Shown: piece by piece, positions 1-6,524 of the stretch | Layout of the letters: the number at the start of each line of letters is the position of its first letter | Numbering within the stretch: position 1 is the first letter of the stretch | From: Lachnospiraceae bacterium | GTDB taxonomy: Bacteria; Bacillota; Clostridia; Lachnospirales; Lachnospiraceae | Assembly: GCA_910575075.1 (NCBI GenBank) | Contig: CAJTCY010000017.1 | Span: forward strand, 52,243-116,242 | Direction: 5' to 3' | DNA length: 64,000 nucleotides | The notes under the pieces: generated by a model | Database searches by the model: none | Told to the model about the DNA's origin: nothing | The model's input: the letters and a program-made list of their open reading frames with translations, nothing else | Program-made: the position numbers and the translations under genes

Positions 1-248
1 TTTGGATAAATTAAATAATGATGAAATAAAAATGATTAACCGTTGTTTTTGCTTTCGGGTAACTCACAAATTTCTTTCATTCTAATATGTAATATTCTTA
101 CAAAACACCTTAATACACATAAAACCAGTTTTTTCTATCAGACAATTCCGGCAGAAAATAAAATCGTTAAATGCGAAAAATGAAGATATTTTACAAGACG
201 CAGGAAAAAATAAGAGGTAAAATGGCTTTTGACAAGGAGGTAAACCAC

Positions 249-1091
249 ATGAAGAAAGAAATAAGGACAGTGGTATATGATGAGGAGATCAGGATGGAGG
301 CATACTGTTTTGAGGGGATCGTGCAGCCCTTTCCAAGCCACTTCCATGAGCATTATGTTATAGGGTTTGTGGAGAAAGGGGAGCGTGTACTGTCCTGCCG
401 TGACAGGGAGTATGCCATAGAGGAAGGCAGTATCGTGCTTTTCAATCCGGGCGACAGCCATGCCTGTGCGCAGAGCGATGAAGGGACGTTTGATTACCGG
501 GGCTTTAACATCTCAAAGGAGGTCATGCTCGATCTGGCGGAGGAAGTCACCGGGAAACGGGAACTGCCGGGATTTTCAGAAAATATGATTTATGATGATG
601 AGGCAGCCTGCCACCTGCGCCAACTCCATGAGATGGTGATGAAAGGAACAGGGGAGTTTGGGAAGGAGGAAACATTGCTGTTCCTGCTTTCGTATCTCAT
701 CCAGAATTATGGAAAACCTTTTGAAAACTGCATCCCAGAATGCAGGCAGGAGATTGAAAAAGCCTGTGCGTACATGGCAGAACATTTCACGGAGCGCATT
801 TATTTAGACCAGATCTGCCGCCATGCAGGGCTTAGCAAGTCAACGCTGCTGCGGGCGTTTACGAAAGAAAAAGGAGTCACACCCTACCGCTATCTTGAAA
901 CCATCCGTATCAATGAGGCAAAAAAGCTGTTATCGGAAGGGATGCTGCCGGTGGAGGCAGCCATAAGGACAGGGTTTTCAGACCAGAGCCACTTTACGAA
1001 CTATTTCAATCAGTTTATCGGGCTGGCGCCGGGTACTTACCGGGAGATATTTTCAGAGAAAGCCAGGGATGGTGGGCAGCATGGGGAATAG
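249..1091 (+). CDS. AraC family transcriptional regulator
   Basis: This is a 280-residue AraC/XylS-type activator. The N-terminal half (about residues 15-90) is a cupin-like sensor with HFHEHYVIGFVEKG and an FNPGDSHA segment, typical of the AraC ligand-binding arm. The C-terminal ~100 residues form the double helix-turn-helix, with DQICRHAGLSKSTLLRAF as the first unit and AIRTGFSDQSHFTNYFNQF as the second. The ATG at 249 is chosen because AAGGAGG lies 8 bases upstream; a longer frame to 171 lacks a ribosome site. The gene overlaps the start of the EamA exporter, so it probably regulates that transporter. The ligand cannot be read from the sequence. Confidence 0.9.
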   Translation: MKKEIRTVVYDEEIRMEAYCFEGIVQPFPSHFHEHYVIGFVEKGERVLSCRDREYAIEEGSIVLFNPGDSHACAQSDEGTFDYRGFNISKEVMLDLAEEVTGKRELPGFSENMIYDDEAACHLRQLHEMVMKGTGEFGKEETLLFLLSYLIQNYGKPFENCIPECRQEIEKACAYMAEHFTERIYLDQICRHAGLSKSTLLRAFTKEKGVTPYRYLETIRINEAKKLLSEGMLPVEAAIRTGFSDQSHFTNYFNQFIGLAPGTYREIFSEKARDGGQHGE

Positions 1092-1980
1092 GAGGATGGC
1101 CGGGCATCTGGCGGCGCTGTTCACGATCATCATCTGGGGGACGACATTCATATCCACCAAAGTCCTGCTTGTGGATTTCAGGCCGGTGGAAATACTGTTC
1201 TTCCGTTTTGTCATGGGATTTGCGGCACTGCTCCTGGTCTGCCCGCACCGGATGAAGGGCGTGGGACGCAGGCAGGAAATGACGTTTGCTCTGGCGGGGC
1301 TGTGCGGGATATGCCTGTATTACCTGCTGGAGAATATTGCGCTTACATACACGATGGCATCTAATGTGGGAGTCATCATATCCGTTGCGCCGTTTTTTAC
1401 AGCAATCCTGTCACATGTATTCCTGAAGTCGGAAGGGAAACTGCGGGCGAATTTTTTTATAGGCTTTGTGGTGGCGATGGCGGGTGTTGCTTTAATTAGT
1501 TTTAACGGATCGAACATGGAACTGAATCCAATGGGCGATATACTGGCAGTCCTTGCGGCTTTTGTGTGGGCGTGCTATTCCATCCTGACAAGGAAGATTG
1601 GCAGCTTTGGCTATCCGGTAATCCTTACCACACGCAGGACATTCTTTTACGGCATCCTGTTCATGGTCCCGGCGTTATTTTTGTTTGATTTTGAAGTAAG
1701 GCTGGAACGGTTTACTGACATGACGCATTTACTCAATATCCTGTATTTGGGGTTAGGTGCATCTGCACTCTGTTTTGTTACATGGAACATGGCAGTAAAA
1801 GTGCTTGGCGCAGTCAAGACCAGCGTTTATATTTACATGGTTCCCGTCATAACGGTTGTAACTTCCGTGCTGGTGCTGAAGGAACCGGTGACATGGGTTT
1901 CTGTTATGGGGACAGTGTTAGCAGTCGCAGGGATTTTCCTTTCTGAATATAACGGGAAAGGGAGTGGAAAAAATGAATGA
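1081..1980 (+). CDS. EamA/DMT family permease
   Basis: This drug/metabolite-type exporter of about 300 residues has ten hydrophobic segments arranged as two EamA repeats. The first repeat begins AALFTIIIWGTTFISTKV, the canonical WG-T-F entry of the family. The second contains AFVWACYSILTRKIG and ends VAGIFLSEYNGKG. It acts in the cytoplasmic membrane; family members export amino acids, metabolites or drugs and the substrate here is unknown. The start is uncertain: ATGs at 1069, 1081 and 1096 are in frame and all overlap or touch the AraC gene, which implies translational coupling to it. Its stop overlaps a further start codon at 1973. Confidence 0.88.
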   Translation: MGNRRMAGHLAALFTIIIWGTTFISTKVLLVDFRPVEILFFRFVMGFAALLLVCPHRMKGVGRRQEMTFALAGLCGICLYYLLENIALTYTMASNVGVIISVAPFFTAILSHVFLKSEGKLRANFFIGFVVAMAGVALISFNGSNMELNPMGDILAVLAAFVWACYSILTRKIGSFGYPVILTTRRTFFYGILFMVPALFLFDFEVRLERFTDMTHLLNILYLGLGASALCFVTWNMAVKVLGAVKTSVYIYMVPVITVVTSVLVLKEPVTWVSVMGTVLAVAGIFLSEYNGKGSGKNE

Positions 1981-2056
1981 GCCTGCGATCAGGACGGAGG
2001 AGCAGATCATCAGCCTGTTCCCTGACAGGGAGACTTTTGTCTGCCGGATTCTGTAA
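1973..2056 (+). other. Short coupled reading frame, likely broken gene start
   Basis: An ATG overlaps the EamA stop (ATGAATGA), in the coupled position expected for a third operon gene, but the frame ends after 27 residues (MNEPAIRTEEQIISLF and 11 more). The sequence that follows remains open in a different frame, directly into the DUF2000-like gene. I read this as the remains of an operon gene interrupted by a frameshift or deletion. It could also be a chance leader peptide. No family is recognised. Confidence 0.35.
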
Positions 2057-2136
2057 GCTGCTTAAACGAGGCGGGAAAAGGGCAGAGCGGTCTGTCCCTG
2101 AGAAAAGGGGCAGACGACGGAAGTGTGGAATATATC

Positions 2137-2583
2137 ATGGCAGAGAGTGATCGGGTCATTGGCATAAAAAGGCGGGAACTGCTGTTTTTGCCGGACGGAA
2201 AACTGCCGGATGATGTGACTTTGGAAAACATTCCGCAATTTTCAAAAGTGAACGGAATGAAAAAGGTACTGGCGGACATCCCGGAAACGGAAAAACTGCC
2301 AGAGGAATATGTGCATTTGGGAATCATAGAGTTTCCAGTGCCGATCTTGAAAGGAAATGTGGAAGTGATCAAGTCCATCCGCGAAAAACTATATGAGCCG
2401 GAATTTTCAGATTTGACGGTGGTTGATTTCTCAGACCTTGCACAGGGGTGCAAGACCTATGACGAGTTTATCGGGAAGATGAAGGATGTTTCAGAAACAG
2501 AACTGAATTATTATGGGATTGCAATCTGTGGCGCAAAAAAGAAGGTCAACAAACTGACGGGAAGTATGGCGCTATTGCGATAA
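2137..2583 (+). CDS. DUF2000-like protein with atypical N-terminus
   Basis: The C-terminal ~90 residues match what I remember of the DUF2000 family (small peptidyl-tRNA-hydrolase-like proteins of unknown function): HLGIIEFPVPILKG, VVDFSDLAQGCKTYDEF, YYGIAICGAKKKVNKLTG and a final LLR. The usual N-terminal strand-turn region (a VIVVDExLPxGLIANT-type segment) is absent and replaced by an unrelated ~60 residues including IKRRELLFLPDGKLPDD. No good ribosome site precedes the ATG at 2137 or the GTG at 2125, and the frame stays open upstream to 2026. A chimeric or decayed gene is likely; the family assignment rests on the C-terminal half only. Confidence 0.55.
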   Translation: MAESDRVIGIKRRELLFLPDGKLPDDVTLENIPQFSKVNGMKKVLADIPETEKLPEEYVHLGIIEFPVPILKGNVEVIKSIREKLYEPEFSDLTVVDFSDLAQGCKTYDEFIGKMKDVSETELNYYGIAICGAKKKVNKLTGSMALLR

Positions 2584-2612
2584 TAGAGACCATGAACCAT
2601 GATAAAACCCAG

Positions 2613-2648
2613 CCGCCGCTATGGGGAGATTCACCCCGTAAGCGGCGG
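2613..2648 (+). terminator. GC-rich stem-loop after the DUF2000-like gene
   Basis: CCGCCGCT pairs perfectly with AGCGGCGG, with an internal GGGG/CCCC stem. It lies 30 bases after the stop of the DUF2000-like gene. There is no T-run, so it may be a rho-independent terminator of poor quality or a structured 5' element of the next operon. Confidence 0.45.
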
Positions 2649-2852
2649 TCTGCCGTTTCCGCCGGATTATCCGTTTGGAAGTTGGGAAGGTTAGAGGTAA
2701 TATGGGAGAGCGGAAAATGGCAGACTGTATTTTGTAGGGATGTCTCATCAAATCTTTATCCAGTTACGCTCCCAAATCGACTATTCACGCTATCGGAGCT
2801 AAAAAAATCCCTGTTTTTCCGATACACGAAGTGAGGGCAGAAGGAGGTTGGA

Positions 2853-4139
2853 ATGATGAAAATTGCTGTCTGTGATGATGAAAAAAATATAAGGGCCTAT
2901 CTGTCCGCACTTGTCAGAAAGCAGGAGATAGAGTGTGAGGTTACGGAATATGCCAGCCCAGAGGATTACTTTTCAAGCGGGGCAGAGTATGACATCCTGT
3001 TCCTTGATATCGAGTTGGACTGCCCGGAACCAGGCATGGACGGCATAGGAGTGGCAAGGCAGATCAGGGGCATGGAAAATATAAAGCAGCCCGTTATTAT
3101 CTTTGTCACGGGATATGAGAAGTATGTGTATGACGCCTTTGATGTGGGGGCGTTCCAGTACCTCTTAAAACCGGTGAATGAACGGAAGTTTGCGGAGGTC
3201 TTTCAGCGGGCGGTAAGGCAGGCTGAATCGGAAGCGGAGCAGGGGAAGAAAGCGCTGGTGGTCCAGTACGGGAGTACGGGCAAGACGATACCGCTGAATG
3301 ATATTTATTACATGGAAAGCCAGAACCATAAAATAGCCGTCCACTTCAAGGGAGGCGTGCTGGAATACTATGCGAAGATAGGCGATCTGGAAAGGGAGCT
3401 GGAGGGGCAGTTCTGCCGCATCCACAAAGGGTACCTGATCAACCTTTCCTATGTGGATGAATACAGCAAGAAATATTTCGTGGAACAGCAGCAGGTCCAT
3501 GCCATACAGGAGCGGATGGAGGAGGTGGAGCAGTTCTATGACGGCATATGCCGGATGAAGCATGAGATGCGGAACCATCTGACAAATATCAAGGGGCTTT
3601 TTGAAAGCGGGAATTTCGGGGAGATGGAACAGTATATTGCAAGGCTGGATGAGGGAATGGATGTGTTTGAGCTTTCTGTCAGGACGGGGAACGCCGTTAC
3701 GGATGTGATCGTGAATGACAAGCAGAAAGCGGCAGGGAAACAGGGGACGGATTTCCAGTCGGAATTCACCTATCCGAAGTCAGAGAGGTATAACGCATAT
3801 GACATAGGGATCATCGTAAATAACCTGCTGCAGAATGCGTTGGAAGCCTGCGGAAAGATGCAGGCAGGCGGCGGGTATATCTTTATTTCCAGCAGGCAGA
3901 AGAAAAAGTTCTTTTTGATCAATGTTAGAAATTCCTTTGACGGGGAAATCGTAATGGATGAGGATACAAACCTCCCAATCTCCACAAAGGGGAATAAGGC
4001 CGGGCAGGATTCCCTGCACGGCATTGGGCTTTCCAATGTAAAGAGGGAAGCTGAAAAATACATGGGGGATGTAGATATCAAGGTAAAGAAAAATGAGTTC
4101 AGTGTAACGGTCATGTTGCAGGAAAGGAGACAGGCATGA
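2853..4139 (+). CDS. Fused REC-LytTR response regulator and GHKL histidine kinase
   Basis: This 428-residue protein joins two normally separate partners. Residues 1-125 are a receiver domain (CDDE near the start, phosphoacceptor D52 in LFLDIELD, K106 in LLKPVNE). Residues about 132-205 are a LytTR DNA-binding domain ending at HKGYLINLSYVDEYS; its last ~25 residues are missing. Residues about 215-428 are an AgrC-type cytoplasmic kinase core: the H-box RMKHEMRNHL (H237), the N-box NNLLQNALEAC, and the G-box HGIGLSNVKREAEKYMG. There are no membrane segments, so sensor helices were lost and the product should be soluble. AAGGAGG precedes the start; ATG 2856 is an equally good start. The stop overlaps the next gene (ATGA), so the two are coupled. 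The architecture suggests an in-frame deletion fusing an RR-HK gene pair; whether the LytTR domain still binds DNA is doubtful. Confidence 0.88.
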   Translation: MMKIAVCDDEKNIRAYLSALVRKQEIECEVTEYASPEDYFSSGAEYDILFLDIELDCPEPGMDGIGVARQIRGMENIKQPVIIFVTGYEKYVYDAFDVGAFQYLLKPVNERKFAEVFQRAVRQAESEAEQGKKALVVQYGSTGKTIPLNDIYYMESQNHKIAVHFKGGVLEYYAKIGDLERELEGQFCRIHKGYLINLSYVDEYSKKYFVEQQQVHAIQERMEEVEQFYDGICRMKHEMRNHLTNIKGLFESGNFGEMEQYIARLDEGMDVFELSVRTGNAVTDVIVNDKQKAAGKQGTDFQSEFTYPKSERYNAYDIGIIVNNLLQNALEACGKMQAGGGYIFISSRQKKKFFLINVRNSFDGEIVMDEDTNLPISTKGNKAGQDSLHGIGLSNVKREAEKYMGDVDIKVKKNEFSVTVMLQERRQA

Positions 4140-4957
4140 GTATCAGTAATGTAAGCGGCGTAGGGGCTAATCCGTATGCCTACACAGACAGAAACAAAAA
4201 AGTAACGGAGAAAGGGAGCTTTGCAGGTGAGGTGGAAAAAGCGGCGGAAAGCATGAGCGCATCGGGGAGAGCGGCTTCTTCCGCATGGGCGGGTGACATG
4301 GTGGTCCCACAGCCGCCGAATTATTTTGGATTTACATATGACAGCAGCATTTCCAATAAATCCAAAGAAGAGATGACGATGGATGAATACAAGCAGTGGT
4401 TCATGAACGAAATGTCCGGCATGCCGGTCAGCGGATGGTACCGTTCCACCTGCGTGGGCGGGGCATTGACGATCACAGAGGAATGTTTTGAACGGATGAA
4501 AAACGACCCGGAATGGGAGAAAACTGTTCTGGGCATGGTGAGGAAAATGTATTCGACAAACGGAATCATGGGTTCCAAGATGATCGGCTATCAGGTCATC
4601 GGGGCAACGCCTGAACAGTGCTACGGGGCAGGGATACCCGTAAAGGATGGATCGCCGCTTTCTGCAGACAATGGAAAATCATGGTGGGAGAAACGCCATG
4701 AGAGGATGGAAGAACTGATGGAGGAGCAGGAAAAGGCAGCGCTGAAAAAGGCGCAGGCACGGAAGGCGCAGGCACAGGCGGAGTATCTGAAAAGTCAGAT
4801 GGCAAGCAGGCAGAGGCTGCACAGTTTTCTTGCGGACGGCGTACAGAACGGGCAGGACGGTGCGGATATGGCAGCGTTCCAGTCAGCGGCGGCGACTGCT
4901 TATGAAGCCAATATAAGCACGTTCAGCAGGGGCATTGCCGGAAGCCAGAAGATATAA
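4136..4957 (+). CDS. Uncharacterised Lachnospiraceae protein, DUF6033-like superfamily
   Basis: This 273-residue protein has no recognised function. It starts MSISNVSGVGANPYAY, resembling the N-termini of the next two genes (MAISGVTDYTNTYADY and MGINRIGTAGYPRAGY). The middle holds ITEECFERMKNDPEWEKTV, similar to SPQFLSKMANDPELEKEY in the neighbour, suggesting a shared fold. Residues about 185-230 form a charged, Ala/Lys/Gln-rich coiled coil. There is no signal peptide or membrane helix. The ATG overlaps the stop of the fused kinase gene and has a GGAAAGGAG site, so it is co-expressed with that regulator. Confidence 0.75.
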   Translation: MSISNVSGVGANPYAYTDRNKKVTEKGSFAGEVEKAAESMSASGRAASSAWAGDMVVPQPPNYFGFTYDSSISNKSKEEMTMDEYKQWFMNEMSGMPVSGWYRSTCVGGALTITEECFERMKNDPEWEKTVLGMVRKMYSTNGIMGSKMIGYQVIGATPEQCYGAGIPVKDGSPLSADNGKSWWEKRHERMEELMEEQEKAALKKAQARKAQAQAEYLKSQMASRQRLHSFLADGVQNGQDGADMAAFQSAAATAYEANISTFSRGIAGSQKI

Positions 4958-4963
4958 AGTTTA

Positions 4964-5044
4964 CGGGCATTTTGAAGTAAAGCGGGATATGCCCGGACTT
5001 ACCATAAGGGGGCATGGGCGGCTCTGAATGACAGAGGAGCCGCC
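4964..5044 (+). repeat. Intergenic double stem-loop, copy 1
   Basis: The first hairpin pairs CGGGCAT (4964-4970) with ATGCCCG (4989-4995). The second pairs GGCGGCTC (5017-5024) with GAGCCGCC (5037-5044) around a TGAATGACAGAG loop. The same loop motif, GGCTCTGA-TGACAGA-GAGCC, recurs before the gene at 5678 with a shorter stem, so structure is kept while bases change. It lies 26 bases before a ribosome site and could be a cis-regulatory RNA. Confidence 0.5.
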
Positions 5045-5084
5045 GTTTGGATCAGCAAATAAAATATTCAGGAGGATGATGAAT

Positions 5085-5504
5085 ATGGCAATTTCAGGAG
5101 TAACAGATTACACGAATACTTATGCAGATTATACAAATTCTGCAAGAAAGGCGGACAGCAGGAAGGAAAGCATTGAAAAAAGCAGTCAGGAAACAAATCC
5201 ATCGACAAGGAAAACGGCAGCGGATGAATTATCCTATTTATCTAAAAAATACAGCAATTACAGCTTTGTAGCTGCGGACTATATAAAAGGGATGCAGTAT
5301 GGTTCTTCCTCAACCGTCAATGTCGCAACCTCCCCGCAGTTTTTATCTAAAATGGCAAATGACCCGGAATTAGAGAAGGAGTATGAGAAAAATATTGCGG
5401 CCATACAGGAATACGATGAACAGAATGCCCGCTCTGTTGCTGCCGGGGGGCTGGCATGTTGTAGCGCAGGGCTGGGCGATTGGCAAGGATGGCGGGATCA
5501 GTAA
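5085..5504 (+). CDS. DUF6033-like protein with apparent C-terminal frameshift
   Basis: The conserved body (ADELSYLSKKYSNYSFVAADY, then SPQFLSKMANDPELEKEY) resembles the Lachnospiraceae DUF6033 family as I recall it; function unknown. ATG 5085 is chosen because GGAGG lies 9 bases upstream; ATG 5079 and 5076 are in frame. After a run of six G at 5445-5450 the frame ends in a composition-odd tail (LACCSAGLGDWQGWRDQ). Reading one base on gives GWHVVAQGWAIGKDGGISKW and continues to a stop at 5562, which looks like the genuine family C-terminus. An extra G in the run therefore probably truncates the protein by slippage, mutation or sequencing error. Confidence 0.7.
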   Translation: MAISGVTDYTNTYADYTNSARKADSRKESIEKSSQETNPSTRKTAADELSYLSKKYSNYSFVAADYIKGMQYGSSSTVNVATSPQFLSKMANDPELEKEYEKNIAAIQEYDEQNARSVAAGGLACCSAGLGDWQGWRDQ

Positions 5505-5577
5505 ATGGTCAATCGTACAAAAAGATGATAAGAAGTCCCACTTAGGGGCATTGTGTTCATAAGCAACAGTGGGCGTT

Positions 5578-5647
5578 GGGCATCTCCGGTTTCGGGCGGA
5601 TAAGGAAATCGGGGAGAAGGATGCGGCTCTGACTGACAGATGAGCCG
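5578..5647 (+). repeat. Intergenic double stem-loop, copy 2
   Basis: GGCATCTCCGGTTTC pairs imperfectly with GAAATCGGGGAGAAGGATGC, followed directly by the hairpin CGGCTC (5624-5629) with GAGCCG (5642-5647). The first part is closely repeated at 6219-6264, and the second hairpin at 5017-5044. It precedes the gene at 5678 and its GGAGG site. Confidence 0.5.
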
Positions 5648-5677
5648 TAAAACAAAAATAAATGGAGGACTTGAAAA

Positions 5678-6178
5678 ATGGGCATTAACAGAATAGGAAC
5701 GGCAGGCTATCCGAGGGCTGGATATACGGCAAAGAAAGCAGAAAGGAATGCCGAATCCACAGAGAAAGGGTTCATGGAAACTGTGGCGGAAAAGGCGGCA
5801 CAGGATAAGAGGACAGATTATGACGAGAAAGCCTTTGAATCCGTGGGGGCGAATGCGCCGGAGGAAGTGAAGCAGGCTTGGATGGAGGCAGCGAAGGAAG
5901 TAAGCGCAAATGGTCTGGGGATGAAGAAGAACGGGATGTTGAGCCATATATCGCAGATGATGGTGCAAAGATGTAACAAAATGCTGAGAGGGGAGGCGGA
6001 CAATCAGGATATTCTGGGAAGCACAGTGGAATCCGCAATCCGGGCAACGAAGCAGGCGTTGTACGATTTGGAGCATCCGAGGGTATATGTGCCTAAGAGC
6101 ATAGAGGTTCAGCAGGCGCAGATCAAGGAACGGGAGTTTTATATGGCGTTTTTGGAAAAACTGGAGAACTGCTTGTAA
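5678..6178 (+). CDS. Uncharacterised Lachnospiraceae protein, DUF3879-like
   Basis: This 166-residue soluble protein has an ATG 8 bases after AAATGGAGG. It begins MGINRIGTAGYPRAGYTAKK, sharing the short M-x-I-x-x-I/V start and a Tyr/Gly-rich stretch with the two genes upstream. The rest is mostly helical and charged, ending YMAFLEKLENCL. It resembles proteins I remember as DUF3879, but that recall is weak and no function is known. The position in a run with the kinase fusion and two related proteins suggests a common pathway. No signal peptide or membrane segment is visible. Confidence 0.65.
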   Translation: MGINRIGTAGYPRAGYTAKKAERNAESTEKGFMETVAEKAAQDKRTDYDEKAFESVGANAPEEVKQAWMEAAKEVSANGLGMKKNGMLSHISQMMVQRCNKMLRGEADNQDILGSTVESAIRATKQALYDLEHPRVYVPKSIEVQQAQIKEREFYMAFLEKLENCL

Positions 6179-6218
6179 ATAAGGAGATGATAATGCCAAT
6201 ATCCCACAGAGTATGGCA

Positions 6219-6264
6219 GGCATCCCCGGTTTCCGGTAAATAGAGAAATCGGGGAAGGGGGATG
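6219..6264 (+). repeat. Intergenic stem-loop, copy 3
   Basis: GGCATCCCCGGTTTC and GAAATCGGGGAAGGGGGATG form the same imperfect stem as at 5578-5623, with near-identical loop edges. It follows the gene at 5678 and precedes only a gene fragment, as if it once served a fourth family member now lost. Confidence 0.45.
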
Positions 6265-6524
6265 ACTTTTGTAGAAAAAATGGTTTGCCTGTTTCTGGTG
6301 GCAAAATAGAAATATCAGATAGAATCGGATATTTTCTTGATACTGATAAGGTTATGCCCGCCTCGATAGAAAAGAGAAATGCAGCAAAAATAGTAGACAT
6401 TACCGAAGATACACAGATTGAAGAAAATTTTGTCTGCTCAGAAAGGCATAGAGTATTTTTTAAGGAACATATAGGAAGTTTTTATCATCTGGCTGTAAAT
6501 AGCGCTTACAAAATTCAGAGATAG
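6261..6524 (+). pseudogene. Possible gene remnant after the DUF cluster
   Basis: An open frame without a credible start codon or ribosome site encodes about 80 plausible residues (KNGLPVSGGKIEISDRIGYF, later VDITEDTQIEENFVC). It lies where a fourth cluster gene would be expected, after repeat copy 3, and runs convergently into the end of the EAL-domain gene. I do not recognise it. It may be a 5'-truncated remnant or a chance frame. Confidence 0.3.

Noticed and set aside
171..248. Longer start of the AraC gene at 171
   Set aside because: The extra residues have no ribosome site and the family start fits ATG 249 with AAGGAGG.
2592..2834. 80-codon open frame between the DUF2000-like gene and the fused kinase
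   Set aside because: It spans the GC-rich stem-loop, has no ribosome site and gives a composition unlike a real protein.
5578..5647. Cyclic di-GMP riboswitch before the DUF3879-like gene
   Set aside because: Considered because GGDEF/EAL genes are near, but the conserved GEMM core and tetraloop-receptor bases are not present.
5498..6400. 300-codon minus-strand frame across the DUF3879-like gene
   Set aside because: It is antisense to a gene with a good ribosome site, is rich in His, Pro, Cys and Leu, and has no recognisable motif.
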